Shown: positions 1 through 6,984, counted from the stretch's first letter. The stretch is DNA of 17,713 bases from Thermoflexales bacterium (GCA_015486785.1 WFQZ01000244.1:1-17713), one strand, 5' to 3'. The notes: a model not told the origin generated them from the letters alone. Numbers and translations: made by a program.

Positions 1-531
1 CCCATCGACCGGGCCGCTTTCGACGGCAACGGGTTGGAGCAGATCGAATTTGTGATCGCGCCCAACATCGGCGAGGGGCTGAAGCCGCTCACCCGCATCG
101 CCTCTGGCGGAGAAACGGCCCGCTTGATGTTGGCACTCAAGACGGTGCTTTCGCGGGCCGATCAGACACCGACGTTGATCTTTGACGAGGTGGATCAGGG
201 CATCGGCGGGCGGATCGGGACGGTGGTCGGCGCGAAGCTGTGGCAATTGACCCGCGAGCAGCCGGAGGCGATCCGCCATCAAGTGCTGTGCATCACGCAC
301 TTGCCGCAGTTGGCCGGATTCGGCGATGTCCATTTCCACGTGAGCAAGCACACGCAAGACGGACGCACCAACACGCAAGTCTCCCGCCTGGAGGGGGAAG
401 CACGGCTCGCGGAGCTGGGGAGTATGCTCGGCACACAGGGCGAAGCCGCGATTCAGGGAGCGCAAAACATCCTGGAACAAGCACACACGCATAAGGCACG
501 TTATCCAAGTTCAGGAAAGGAGAAGCAATGA
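1..531 (+). CDS. recN: DNA repair protein RecN, C-terminal part (5' end outside window)
   Basis: This is the C-terminal half of the SMC-like ATPase RecN, which acts in double-strand break repair. The frame is open from base 1 and ends at TGA 529-531, giving 176 residues of a protein usually about 550 long. Visible ATPase head motifs are the ABC signature (ASGGE, about fragment residues 34-38), Walker B with the catalytic acidic residue (LIFDEVDQG, about 59-67), and the RecN-typical ITHLPQLAGFGD segment after it. The Walker A and coiled-coil parts lie upstream of the window. TTG at 34 is an internal Leu codon, not a start. The tail is rich in Ala, His and Lys with no recognised domain. The stop overlaps a possible short reading frame starting at 528. 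Confidence 0.95.
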   Translation, partial: PIDRAAFDGNGLEQIEFVIAPNIGEGLKPLTRIASGGETARLMLALKTVLSRADQTPTLIFDEVDQGIGGRIGTVVGAKLWQLTREQPEAIRHQVLCITHLPQLAGFGDVHFHVSKHTQDGRTNTQVSRLEGEARLAELGSMLGTQGEAAIQGAQNILEQAHTHKARYPSSGKEKQ

Positions 532-605
532 TAATTGTTTGCTATGAGTGCGAAGGCGGTTATAATGACCAAACTTGTAGGTGCATTCCTCTTACGGTAC
601 AATAA
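528..605 (+). CDS. Possible 25-residue Cys-containing micro-protein
   Basis: ATG at 528 overlaps the recN stop as ATGA. A good ribosome binding site, AAAGGAG at 516-522, lies five bases upstream, inside the recN coding end. The frame runs 25 codons to TAA 603-605. The peptide has four Cys in a CxxC...CxC arrangement (Cys5, Cys8, Cys17, Cys19) around an acidic and Gly-Gly middle. That layout could bind a metal or form disulfides, but no family is recognised. Against it: the same bases contain a TATAAT box and a possible second promoter, so this may be regulatory DNA with a chance frame. A second frame (608-742, 44 codons, no ribosome binding site) follows two bases later and looks weaker. Confidence 0.33.
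   Translation: MIIVCYECEGGYNDQTCRCIPLTVQ
539..603 (+). promoter_or_regulatory. Candidate sigma70-type promoters upstream of the PATAN gene
   Basis: Two candidates lie between recN and the DUF4388 gene. The first is TTGCTA (539-544), a 16-base spacer, and a perfect TATAAT (561-566). The second is TTGTAG (575-580), a 17-base spacer, and TACAAT (598-603). Either would give a leader of over 100 bases before the start codon at 733. The calls rest on box similarity alone. Confidence 0.42.
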
Positions 606-660
606 CTATGAAAATGAATATGACTTCTATCAAAACCTCAATGGTGACAAACGGAAAGCC

Positions 661-692
661 TTCCACGCTCCACGGTGGAATGATCCCGGGAT
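661..692 (+). repeat. Small inverted repeats in the leader of the PATAN gene
   Basis: TTCCAC (661-666) pairs with GTGGAA (675-680), with an alternative inner pairing of TCCAC (669-673) and GTGGA (675-679). The 10-base palindrome ATCCCGGGAT follows at 683-692. They lie between the candidate promoters and the start codon at 733, so they could be an operator or leader RNA structure. No T-run follows, so this is not an obvious terminator. Confidence 0.35.
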
Positions 693-732
693 TTTCCTCC
701 CGTCACAAGCTACTCGTTAAGGATGGTCAGAA

Positions 733-1581
733 ATGGCTCTAAAAGGCAGACTGGAAGATTTTGGCATTACGCAGTTGTTAAACCTTATCAACCTGGCCCG
801 GAAGACCGGTACGCTCTATCTGCAAGGCCCAGAGAAGAATGCGTATTTGTGTTTCCACGAAGGGAAACTCATCTACGCAGTTATGGATGACGCGGAAGAT
901 TCATTCACCGCGATCCTCCAGCAATCTGGGGTCTTTACCGCCGATCAAGTGCGGATGATCGAGGCCAACATGCCGGGGAAAACGGATCGCGAGATTGCTC
1001 AAGTGCTGATCACCAGCGGACGATTGCAGCAACAGAAGGTCGTCAAGAGTATGAAAGAGCACATCCTCAATCTCGTGTATCAAGTATTCTCTTGGAACAG
1101 CGGCACATTCCGCTTTGAACCATCCAAGCTGCCGGTCCAAGGCAAGATCACCGTGCCCATCGCCCTGGAAAACGTGATTATGGAGGGCAGCCGACGGCTG
1201 AAAGAATGGGAACGGCTTCAGGATGAGTTGCCCGATCTTGACGTCTCGTTGAAATTCGCCGAACGGCCCACCACTCCGCTGCGGGACATCAACCTGAGCG
1301 TGGAGGAATGGCGCGTCATTTCCTTCATCAATCCCCGCAACACGATCCGCCAGATAGCCCAGAACAACAACATGGACGAGTTGCAAATCCGCAAGATTGT
1401 CTACAGCCTGTTACAAGCCGGGATCGTGGAAATCATCAAGCCGCCACGCCCCAAGGCGGCACCAGGAGTAACACGTCCGACTCGGGCCGGAGCGGCAGCA
1501 GCGAAACGGGCGGAAATGCGCCGGCCGGCTGTCAAACGAGGTATTGTTCAGAAACTCATCCATCGGATCCGGGAGTTGTAA
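733..1581 (+). CDS. DUF4388 (PATAN) domain protein with C-terminal winged-helix-like region
   Basis: The protein has 282 residues. Residues 1-155 match the DUF4388/PATAN pattern: an N-terminal GxLxDFxxxQLLNLI start, the KTGTLYL strand, a FHEGKLIYA turn, then a helical part with the ITSGRL and SGTFRFEP segments. PATAN domains are signalling modules named after cyanobacterial PatA and are thought to mediate protein contacts. Residues about 185-237 look like a winged helix (IRQIAQ...LQIRKIVYSLLQAGIVE), and a basic, Ala/Pro/Arg-rich linker leads to an Arg-rich C-terminus. The start is ATG 733 with AAGGA at 719-723. The GTPase gene begins three bases after the stop, so the two are probably cotranscribed partners. 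No enzymatic residues are expected. Confidence 0.85.
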   Translation: MALKGRLEDFGITQLLNLINLARKTGTLYLQGPEKNAYLCFHEGKLIYAVMDDAEDSFTAILQQSGVFTADQVRMIEANMPGKTDREIAQVLITSGRLQQQKVVKSMKEHILNLVYQVFSWNSGTFRFEPSKLPVQGKITVPIALENVIMEGSRRLKEWERLQDELPDLDVSLKFAERPTTPLRDINLSVEEWRVISFINPRNTIRQIAQNNNMDELQIRKIVYSLLQAGIVEIIKPPRPKAAPGVTRPTRAGAAAAKRAEMRRPAVKRGIVQKLIHRIREL

Positions 1582-1584
1582 ACG

Positions 1585-2130
1585 ATGCAAACGCTGAAGA
1601 TTGTCATTACTGGTCCATTCTCTTCTGGTAAAACGGAGTTGATCCAGAGCGTAAGCGAAATTGATGTCGTTTCCACCGACAGGAAGATCACGCGCGACGC
1701 CGAGCGCATTAAGAGCCAAACGACGGTGGCAATGGATTTCGGACGCATCACGATTGACGAGGAGTTGATCCTCTATCTCTTCGGGACGCCGGGGCAGAAA
1801 CGCTTTGACTTTATGTGGGAAATTCTTTCGGAAGGGATGTTGGGATTTATCGTGATGGTAGACAGCACCCGTCCGGAGACATTCCGCGAAGCGCGGCGCA
1901 TCCTGGATACTTTCCGCAGCTATTCACCGGTGCCCTACATCGTGGCCGCGAACAAACAAGATTTGGAGGATGCCTGGCCGCCGGAGGACTTACGCATCGT
2001 GCTGCGGGTTGAGCCAGAGGTCAAAGTTGTGCCCTGTGTAGCCACCGATAAGGAGAGTGTCAAACAAGTGTTGCTGGAGTTGCTGTATTCAATTCTTGAA
2101 GTTATGGATCAGGAAGAGGAAGAAGAGTAA
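1585..2130 (+). CDS. Small Ras-like GTPase of the COG2229 / MglA-like group
   Basis: The protein has 181 residues with the GTPase motifs in order: P-loop GPFSSGKT (10-17), switch I Thr in the TTVAMDFG segment (46-53), G3 as FGTPGQ (66-71) instead of the Ras DxxGQ, the guanine-specificity motif NKQD (123-126) and a likely G5 at CVATD (151-155). A TPGQ-type G3 is typical of prokaryotic MglA-like and COG2229 GTPases. These commonly work with Roadblock/LC7 proteins as regulators, but no Roadblock gene is in view. The C-terminus ends in a run of Glu. The gene starts three bases after the PATAN gene, with GGGAG at 1571-1575 as ribosome binding site. It is expected to be a cytoplasmic switch with the PATAN protein as a likely partner; that pairing is inferred from adjacency. 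Confidence 0.9.
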   Translation: MQTLKIVITGPFSSGKTELIQSVSEIDVVSTDRKITRDAERIKSQTTVAMDFGRITIDEELILYLFGTPGQKRFDFMWEILSEGMLGFIVMVDSTRPETFREARRILDTFRSYSPVPYIVAANKQDLEDAWPPEDLRIVLRVEPEVKVVPCVATDKESVKQVLLELLYSILEVMDQEEEEE

Positions 2131-2162
2131 CTTTCTTTTAACCGAATTGCAACGACCTCTTT

Positions 2163-2192
2163 TTGACGCAGCCAGAATAGCCGTGGTATGAT
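2163..2192 (+). promoter_or_regulatory. Strong extended -10 promoter for the lipid-type gene run
   Basis: TTGACG (2163-2168, five of six consensus bases) is followed by an 18-base spacer and TATGAT (2187-2192, five of six), with the extended -10 dinucleotide TG at 2184-2185. Transcription would start near 2199, about 24 bases before the ATG at 2223. A 7-base inverted pair, CGACCTC (2153-2159) and GAGGTCG (2203-2209), brackets the promoter and could be an operator. The promoter separates the PATAN/GTPase pair from the downstream run. Confidence 0.6.
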
Positions 2193-2222
2193 GAGAGAAA
2201 GCGAGGTCGGGGTGAAACAAAT

Positions 2223-3011
2223 ATGAGTTCCATTGTCACAGATCGCGGAATTGTCCACTACGAAACTTACGGTCGAGGTAAGCCGGTCGTCTTGCTACAT
2301 TGCTGGATGGGGTCATGGAGCTACTGGTACTCCACGATGGAATACCTGGGCAAGCACCGCTACAAGACCTACGCCCTCGACTTCTGGGGGTTTGGCGATT
2401 CGGCAAAACAAGGGTCGTTCACGGTAGCGGAATATGTGGAAATGGTGCATCAGTTTATGCAACGGATGGGCGTTTCCCGTGCTCCGGTGATGGGGCACTC
2501 TATGGGCGGCTCGGTAACGTTGACGCTGGCACTGGAACATCCGCAACTCGTTTCAAAATTAGCCATCGTTGGCTCCCCGATTGTAGGTTCGAGCCTCAGC
2601 CTGCTGCTTAAACTCTCAGGATACCGGCTGATCGGACGATTACTTTACACCACAGGCTTCCTGCCATACGTGATGAAAACCCTGTCCATCTCCTACGCGC
2701 GAGACTGGCGCACACTCAACGGGATGTTCGAGCGCGACATTTCCCGCACGACGATGGAATCTTTCTCCGACAGCATCAGAGACCTGCGCGGCATAGATTT
2801 ACGCCCTCGGCTGCCGGAGTTGACCATTCCGGCAATGGGGATTTTCGGGCGGAAGGATAACATCGTCAATCCCAACCAGGGAGAGGTGTTACGTCAGGGA
2901 GTAAAAAACAGCGTCGTGCATTATTTTGAACATTCGGGACATTTCCCGATGCTTGATGAAACGGAGCATTTTCATCAAGTCATCCTGGACTTCTTAGATC
3001 ACAGTGAGTGA
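2223..3011 (+). CDS. Alpha/beta-fold hydrolase, catalytic triad intact
   Basis: The protein has 262 residues, normal for the family. The nucleophile elbow is GHSMG (91-95, Ser93), the acid is Asp212 in GRKDNIV, and the base is His240 in HSGHFPMLD. An LLHCWMGSW segment (24-32) replaces the usual HGxxGS oxyanion loop, and DFWGFGDS (53-60) is the conserved loop after strand 4. A hydrophobic cap lies at about 113-160. The substrate is unknown; esterases, lipases and C-C hydrolases share this fold. The start is ATG 2223 behind the promoter at 2163-2192; the ribosome binding site is weak. The stop overlaps the next gene by eight bases. It is clearly related to the gene at 11600-12382, sharing LHxWxGSW and DFWGFGDS, and that copy has lost the Ser. 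Confidence 0.9.
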   Translation: MSSIVTDRGIVHYETYGRGKPVVLLHCWMGSWSYWYSTMEYLGKHRYKTYALDFWGFGDSAKQGSFTVAEYVEMVHQFMQRMGVSRAPVMGHSMGGSVTLTLALEHPQLVSKLAIVGSPIVGSSLSLLLKLSGYRLIGRLLYTTGFLPYVMKTLSISYARDWRTLNGMFERDISRTTMESFSDSIRDLRGIDLRPRLPELTIPAMGIFGRKDNIVNPNQGEVLRQGVKNSVVHYFEHSGHFPMLDETEHFHQVILDFLDHSE

Positions 3012-3642
3012 GTTTGCAGAGACGCCCGTTTACACATATTCCAACAAACTTTCTCGGGTTGCGCTGTTGGCAATGCGCGAAGTGATGGGCGAAAACGGAT
3101 TGAATGCCGTCTTAAATACCGCCGGAATGCGGTATCTGATCGGGAACTTTCCACCGGCGAACTTTGAGCCAGGATTAACTTTTGACGAAGTGGGGCAAAT
3201 AGTCACCGCCGTGGAGGGCATTTACGGACGGCGCGGCGGGCAGCGATTGCTAAGACGCTCCGGGCAAGCCAGCTTCAAATACGGCGTGGAAGGATTTGGG
3301 GGCATCATCGGAATCGCCGATTTTGCATTACGTTTTCTCCCGGTAACATTGCGCATCAGGCTGGGATTAGAGGTGCTGGCCGAGATTTTGAATCGCTATT
3401 CGGATCAGCACGTGACGCTGGGCGAAAACGAACAGCACTATTTTTTCGCCGTGGAACAATGTGGCGTATGCTGGGGCATAGCCGCCGAGCAACCGATCTG
3501 TTATTCCATGGTTGGGACGCTGGAAGAGATACTGTACTGGGTGAGTCGGGGGCGGCGATTTGAGGTTGAAGAGATCGCCTGTATCGCGCGGGGAGATGCA
3601 AAATGCACCTTCCGCGTGTCAAAACAACCGTTGCTCAGTTAG
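3004..3642 (+). CDS. V4R (4-vinyl reductase type) domain protein
   Basis: The protein has 212 residues from GTG 3004, which overlaps the preceding hydrolase stop and suggests translational coupling. There is no clear ribosome binding site, and the next in-frame ATG (3073) would cut off 23 residues. The C-terminal half (about 90-207) fits the V4R domain: an FF-x-VEQCGVCWG segment (Cys153, Cys156), Cys166, then the family ending CIARGDAKCTF (Cys193, Cys201). V4R domains occur in BchJ-like proteins and in sensors of hydrophobic aromatic compounds, and bind small hydrophobic ligands or metal. The N-terminal 90 residues look helical. No DNA-binding or kinase domain is attached, so it is probably a ligand-binding or carrier protein serving the neighbouring enzymes; that role is inferred from context. 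Confidence 0.8.
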   Translation: MSEFAETPVYTYSNKLSRVALLAMREVMGENGLNAVLNTAGMRYLIGNFPPANFEPGLTFDEVGQIVTAVEGIYGRRGGQRLLRRSGQASFKYGVEGFGGIIGIADFALRFLPVTLRIRLGLEVLAEILNRYSDQHVTLGENEQHYFFAVEQCGVCWGIAAEQPICYSMVGTLEEILYWVSRGRRFEVEEIACIARGDAKCTFRVSKQPLLS

Positions 3643-3661
3643 CAAAGCGAGACGATGAACT

Positions 3662-4915
3662 GTGCGGAAAATCATTCTACTGGATAAAACAAAGATCCCG
3701 CCCTTCAACGAGCCGGCACGAGAGCTGAGCGTGCGCACGAAGCCTCTGTGGCTGCACCAACGGGACGTTTTAGGCCGCTACACGGACGAAGAACGCGAGG
3801 TCAACTCCATCACCGAGATCGGGACAGAGCGACGCGAGACTTTAGTCTACCGCGACAACCTCTATTTTGATCAACGTTTCATTGATGAGTTTATCCAGCG
3901 GGCGCAGAAATCAGGGAAAGCATGCCAAGTGGCCTTTCGGCTCGACGATCCGGCGATCAATGGACAGGCCGTCTACTTGCAACGGGGCATCCGCCGCCAG
4001 GGGAACTATTATGTGGCCGATCTGTGGTATTATCCTTACGGCATAGAACAGCTAGTGCGGCCTCTGGTCATTGACACAGAGCCGCGAGAGGTGGGATTCT
4101 ACCACGTGCCCACGCACATGTCCGATGCTTACGGGGATTTGGTGTACAACTTGCCCACCAAACCGTTCCTATCCATAGAACACTGGATGCACATTTTACA
4201 TGCCAACGTCGACTTCGGCATCTTCGCCATCGGGGCGCAGTTCGAGCAAGCTCTGGAGCAAGATGCAAAGATGAGCTTGAAACTACTGTGGCGGGCTATG
4301 CTGGAGCGGAAACAGGTATTGACGACCTCATCTCTGGTTCACGTGGGGAAAAACAGCACCATTGATCCCACGGTCATCATCCAAGGGCCGACGTATATCG
4401 GAGACAACGTGGACATCGGGCCGGGCGCAGTGATCCGCAATTGCATCATCGGGGACAATGTAACCATTGACCAAGGATGTCAGTTGATGCTCAGCGTGGT
4501 GGGAAACGGGACATTCCTGCCGTTTCGGGCCTCGCTCTACCGCACGGTGCTGATGGATAATTGCATGGTGGCGCAGAACACCTGTTTGCAAATGTGCGTG
4601 GTGGGACGAGATTCGTTTATCGGGGCCGGCAATACATTCACAGATTTCAACTTGCTGGGCAAACCGCTGCGGGCATTCTTCGGCGGGCGATTGGAGGAAA
4701 CCGGTATGACGGCGTTGGGCAGCGCAGTGGGACACAATGTGCGCATCGGGTCGGGGCTGATCATTTTCCCGGCACGGATGATTGAATCGGATGTCGTGCT
4801 ATTTGCCTCACCAGACCGCCGCGTTATCATGAAAAATGTAGCTTATGAGGATAGTGATCATCTCAAAGTCAAGGGCGGAGCTTCTTTGCACCCCCGACTC
4901 TATCCTCGTGATTAG
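3662..4915 (+). CDS. Left-handed beta-helix (hexapeptide-repeat) protein, possible acyl- or nucleotidyltransferase relative
   Basis: The protein has 417 residues from GTG 3662, the earliest in-frame start seen; an ATG at 3655 is out of frame. Residues about 222-375 carry hexapeptide repeats (VHVGKNSTIDPTVIIQG, YIGDNVDIGPGAVIRN, CIIGDNVTID, and IG-rich turns near 357-365), the left-handed beta-helix of GlmU/LpxA-type transferases. The N-terminus (residues 4-35) loosely resembles the start of GlmU-like sugar-phosphate nucleotidyltransferases, but the GxGTRM-type nucleotide loop is not seen. Residues 65-220 match nothing I recognise. Several Cys cluster in the helix (261, 273, 301, 308, 312). 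It may be an acyltransferase, a scaffold or a degenerate nucleotidyltransferase. It lies seven bases upstream of the AAR-like gene, which suggests a shared pathway. Confidence 0.75.
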   Translation: MRKIILLDKTKIPPFNEPARELSVRTKPLWLHQRDVLGRYTDEEREVNSITEIGTERRETLVYRDNLYFDQRFIDEFIQRAQKSGKACQVAFRLDDPAINGQAVYLQRGIRRQGNYYVADLWYYPYGIEQLVRPLVIDTEPREVGFYHVPTHMSDAYGDLVYNLPTKPFLSIEHWMHILHANVDFGIFAIGAQFEQALEQDAKMSLKLLWRAMLERKQVLTTSSLVHVGKNSTIDPTVIIQGPTYIGDNVDIGPGAVIRNCIIGDNVTIDQGCQLMLSVVGNGTFLPFRASLYRTVLMDNCMVAQNTCLQMCVVGRDSFIGAGNTFTDFNLLGKPLRAFFGGRLEETGMTALGSAVGHNVRIGSGLIIFPARMIESDVVLFASPDRRVIMKNVAYEDSDHLKVKGGASLHPRLYPRD

Positions 4916-4922
4916 GTGGTGA

Positions 4923-5999
4923 ATGGACTCTTTTGCATTCATAATTCATCCCATAGACCCAAAGCGTGATGTAGCACGAAAATATCCATTATTGGGGAAA
5001 GTCCTGCCGGAAAGGACGATCCATTTTCTATCGCGGTTCTGGCCACCATTGCAGCTTTCACACGTGACCGGCGTCCGTTCAGCCGCCACGGGGAAAGAAA
5101 TCGAAGGGTGGCTTTTAGCCGTGCCGTACACGGCACAACGGATGTTGACCTTGCCGGTCAGAGAAGTTTACCGTAAGATCATCGCGGTGGGGCATCTGGC
5201 GGAGCAATTGGGCGCGAAGATGTTGGGACTGGGGGCTTATACCTCGGTCGTCGGCGATGGAGGACGCACCATCGCACGAGAGTTAGACATCGCAGTCACT
5301 TCCGGCGATAGTTATACCGCCGCAATCGCCGTGGCAGCAGTGCGGGATGCGGCGCGGAGATTGAACGTCAACTTGAATCAGAGCACGCTGGCCGTCGTCG
5401 GAGCTACCGGCGCGATAGGGGGCGTAGTTTCACAAATGTTAGCCCCATACAGTGCCCGCATGTTGCTGATCGGGCGGCGGCGCGGGCCGCTGGAAATGAT
5501 GGCGGAAAAAGTGTTGGTGGCGGGATGCGATGAGGCCAAAATCTCCACCAACGTTGCCGACATACGCGAAGCGGAGGTCGTAGTGACCGTAACCAGTGCC
5601 GGAGGGGATCTCGTCAAGCCGGATATGCTACGGCAAGGGGCTATCGTGTGCGATGTTTCACGGCCCCGCGATGTTTCACGGCAAGTAGCACACGCACGGC
5701 AAGATGTGTTAGTATTTGATGGCGGTCTGGTACGAGTCCCCGGTCAAGTGGACTTCGGGTTCGATTACGGCTTGCCGCCCGAACTAACCTATGGTTGTCT
5801 GGCAGAAACCATCGCCTTAACTTTAGAGGGGAAGTTTGAAGATTATTCCGTGGGCAAAGATTTGTCCCTGGCCCAGGTGCAACACATTGATGCTTTGGCA
5901 ACCAAGCACGGATTCAAGCTGGCGGCACTGCGCAGCTTTGAACACAAGTTGGACGACTCGGTCATCCAACGTATCAAACAAGAATTTCACCCGGACTAA
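4923..5999 (+). CDS. Acyl-ACP reductase (AAR)-like dehydrogenase, COG5322 type
   Basis: The protein has 358 residues and strongly resembles cyanobacterial long-chain acyl-[ACP] reductase, which reduces acyl-ACP to fatty aldehyde with NADPH through an acyl-thioester Cys. Matching points are the GLGAYTSVVGDGG segment (102-114; GGFSSI in AAR), a TSGDSYTAA stretch (126-134), the Rossmann loop VVGATGAIGG (158-167), a CDVSRPRDV segment (243-251), and YGCLAET (290-296), whose Cys292 aligns with the reported catalytic Cys of Synechococcus AAR. The usual cyanobacterial partner, aldehyde-deformylating oxygenase, is not in this window. The start is ATG 4923 behind AGGTGGTGA. A weaker alternative is a shikimate-dehydrogenase-like enzyme. 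The family call is firm; the substrate (acyl-ACP, acyl-CoA or other) is inferred. Confidence 0.85.
   Translation: MDSFAFIIHPIDPKRDVARKYPLLGKVLPERTIHFLSRFWPPLQLSHVTGVRSAATGKEIEGWLLAVPYTAQRMLTLPVREVYRKIIAVGHLAEQLGAKMLGLGAYTSVVGDGGRTIARELDIAVTSGDSYTAAIAVAAVRDAARRLNVNLNQSTLAVVGATGAIGGVVSQMLAPYSARMLLIGRRRGPLEMMAEKVLVAGCDEAKISTNVADIREAEVVVTVTSAGGDLVKPDMLRQGAIVCDVSRPRDVSRQVAHARQDVLVFDGGLVRVPGQVDFGFDYGLPPELTYGCLAETIALTLEGKFEDYSVGKDLSLAQVQHIDALATKHGFKLAALRSFEHKLDDSVIQRIKQEFHPD
5650..5682 (+). repeat. 15-base direct repeat inside the AAR-like gene
   Basis: GCGATGTTTCACGGC occurs at 5650-5664 and again at 5668-5682. The offset is 18 bases, so the reading frame is kept and it encodes DVSR twice with Pro-Arg between. 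It is a local coding repeat at the conserved loop after the Rossmann domain, not a mobile element mark. Confidence 0.9.
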
Positions 6000-6041
6000 T
6001 GAGCTGTATGACTCCAACGATCATTCACAGGAGGTAGCAGG

Positions 6042-6950
6042 ATGAGTGAAGGCCGAATCTTAGTAGTGGAAGACGATTTCGATATTTCCAATATGCTGCA
6101 ACTGTATTTCAAATCCCAAGGATACGAAGTATATGTTGCCCCACGTGGCGGTGTGGCCTTGGAGATGACCCGGCAGAAGATGCCCAATGTCATAGTTCTG
6201 GATATTATGTTGCCCGACATAGACGGCTACGAAGTCTGCCGCCAGTTGCGCACCAACTTGCGCACCAGCCACATCCCCATCATCTTCCTCACCCAGAAAG
6301 ATGAACGCAGCGATAAAATTCGCGGCCTGGAACTGGGCGCGGACGATTACATTACCAAACCATTCGATGTCGAAGAATTGCGATTGCGGGTGCGCAACAC
6401 CATCAAGAGCGCGGAGGTCGCCAGTCTGACCAGCCCCAGCACCGGCTTGGCCAGCGGGCGGCTGATCGAGCAACAACTACGCGAGATCATCCACTGGGAC
6501 GGCTGGGGAATTTTGTACATCGGCATCAAGGGGCTGGACGCCTTCAACGAGGTTTACGGCTTCGTGGCCGGGGAAGAGGTCTTGCGCTTCACCGGCATGC
6601 TGCTCAGCGACGTGGTGGATGAGTTGGGGACTCCGGACGACTTCATCGGTCACATCGGCGGAGATGATTTCATCATCATCACGCAGCAAACCTTGGTTCA
6701 CCAACTCCGTGATGAGATCGTCAAGCGGTTCTCGCAGAGCGTGGGCACACACTATGACTTTATGACCCGCCAACAAGGGTATTTGCTGGTTGAAGATGAC
6801 GACGGCAATTCAGTCAAAGTACCGCTGATGAGCTTGAGCGTGGGCGTGCTCACAGCCAGCGACGGCCCCTTCACCGACATCCGCGAGATCACCGAAGCGG
6901 CAGCGGAGGCCCGCCGGGAAGCGCAGCGCAACGCCGCGCAAGGATCATAA
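6042..6950 (+). CDS. Response regulator: receiver plus degenerate GGDEF domain
   Basis: The protein has 302 residues. The receiver (about 4-122) has the acidic pair Glu10/Asp11, phospho-acceptor Asp54 in VLDIMLPD, Thr84 and Lys106 in TKPFD. Residues about 133-297 follow a GGDEF (diguanylate cyclase) pattern: an STGL start near 133-136, an FNEVYGFVAGEEVLRF segment (168-183) and HIGGDDF (204-210). However, the metal-binding Asp of the usual DxDxFK motif is replaced (GIKGLD, 161-166), the His of NDxxGH is Phe, and the C-terminal half is weak. Cyclase activity is therefore unlikely, and a nucleotide-binding or protein-contact role is more probable. ATG 6042 follows a strong AGGAGGT (6029-6035). 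The kinase gene starts 34 bases downstream, so this is a probable cognate partner. Confidence 0.88.
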   Translation: MSEGRILVVEDDFDISNMLQLYFKSQGYEVYVAPRGGVALEMTRQKMPNVIVLDIMLPDIDGYEVCRQLRTNLRTSHIPIIFLTQKDERSDKIRGLELGADDYITKPFDVEELRLRVRNTIKSAEVASLTSPSTGLASGRLIEQQLREIIHWDGWGILYIGIKGLDAFNEVYGFVAGEEVLRFTGMLLSDVVDELGTPDDFIGHIGGDDFIIITQQTLVHQLRDEIVKRFSQSVGTHYDFMTRQQGYLLVEDDDGNSVKVPLMSLSVGVLTASDGPFTDIREITEAAAEARREAQRNAAQGS

Positions 6951-6984
6951 ACACAGGCCCCCAACAAACTCAGGGAATTCCGTA

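Noticed and set aside
535..720. 61-codon frame starting at TTG 535
   Set aside because: TTG start without a fitting ribosome binding site, no family resemblance, and it overlaps the candidate promoters; the frame at 528 has a better start signal.
5650..5682. 15-base direct repeat as a possible insertion or attachment mark
   Set aside because: The copies keep the reading frame and lie in a conserved part of the reductase; no mobile genes are near.
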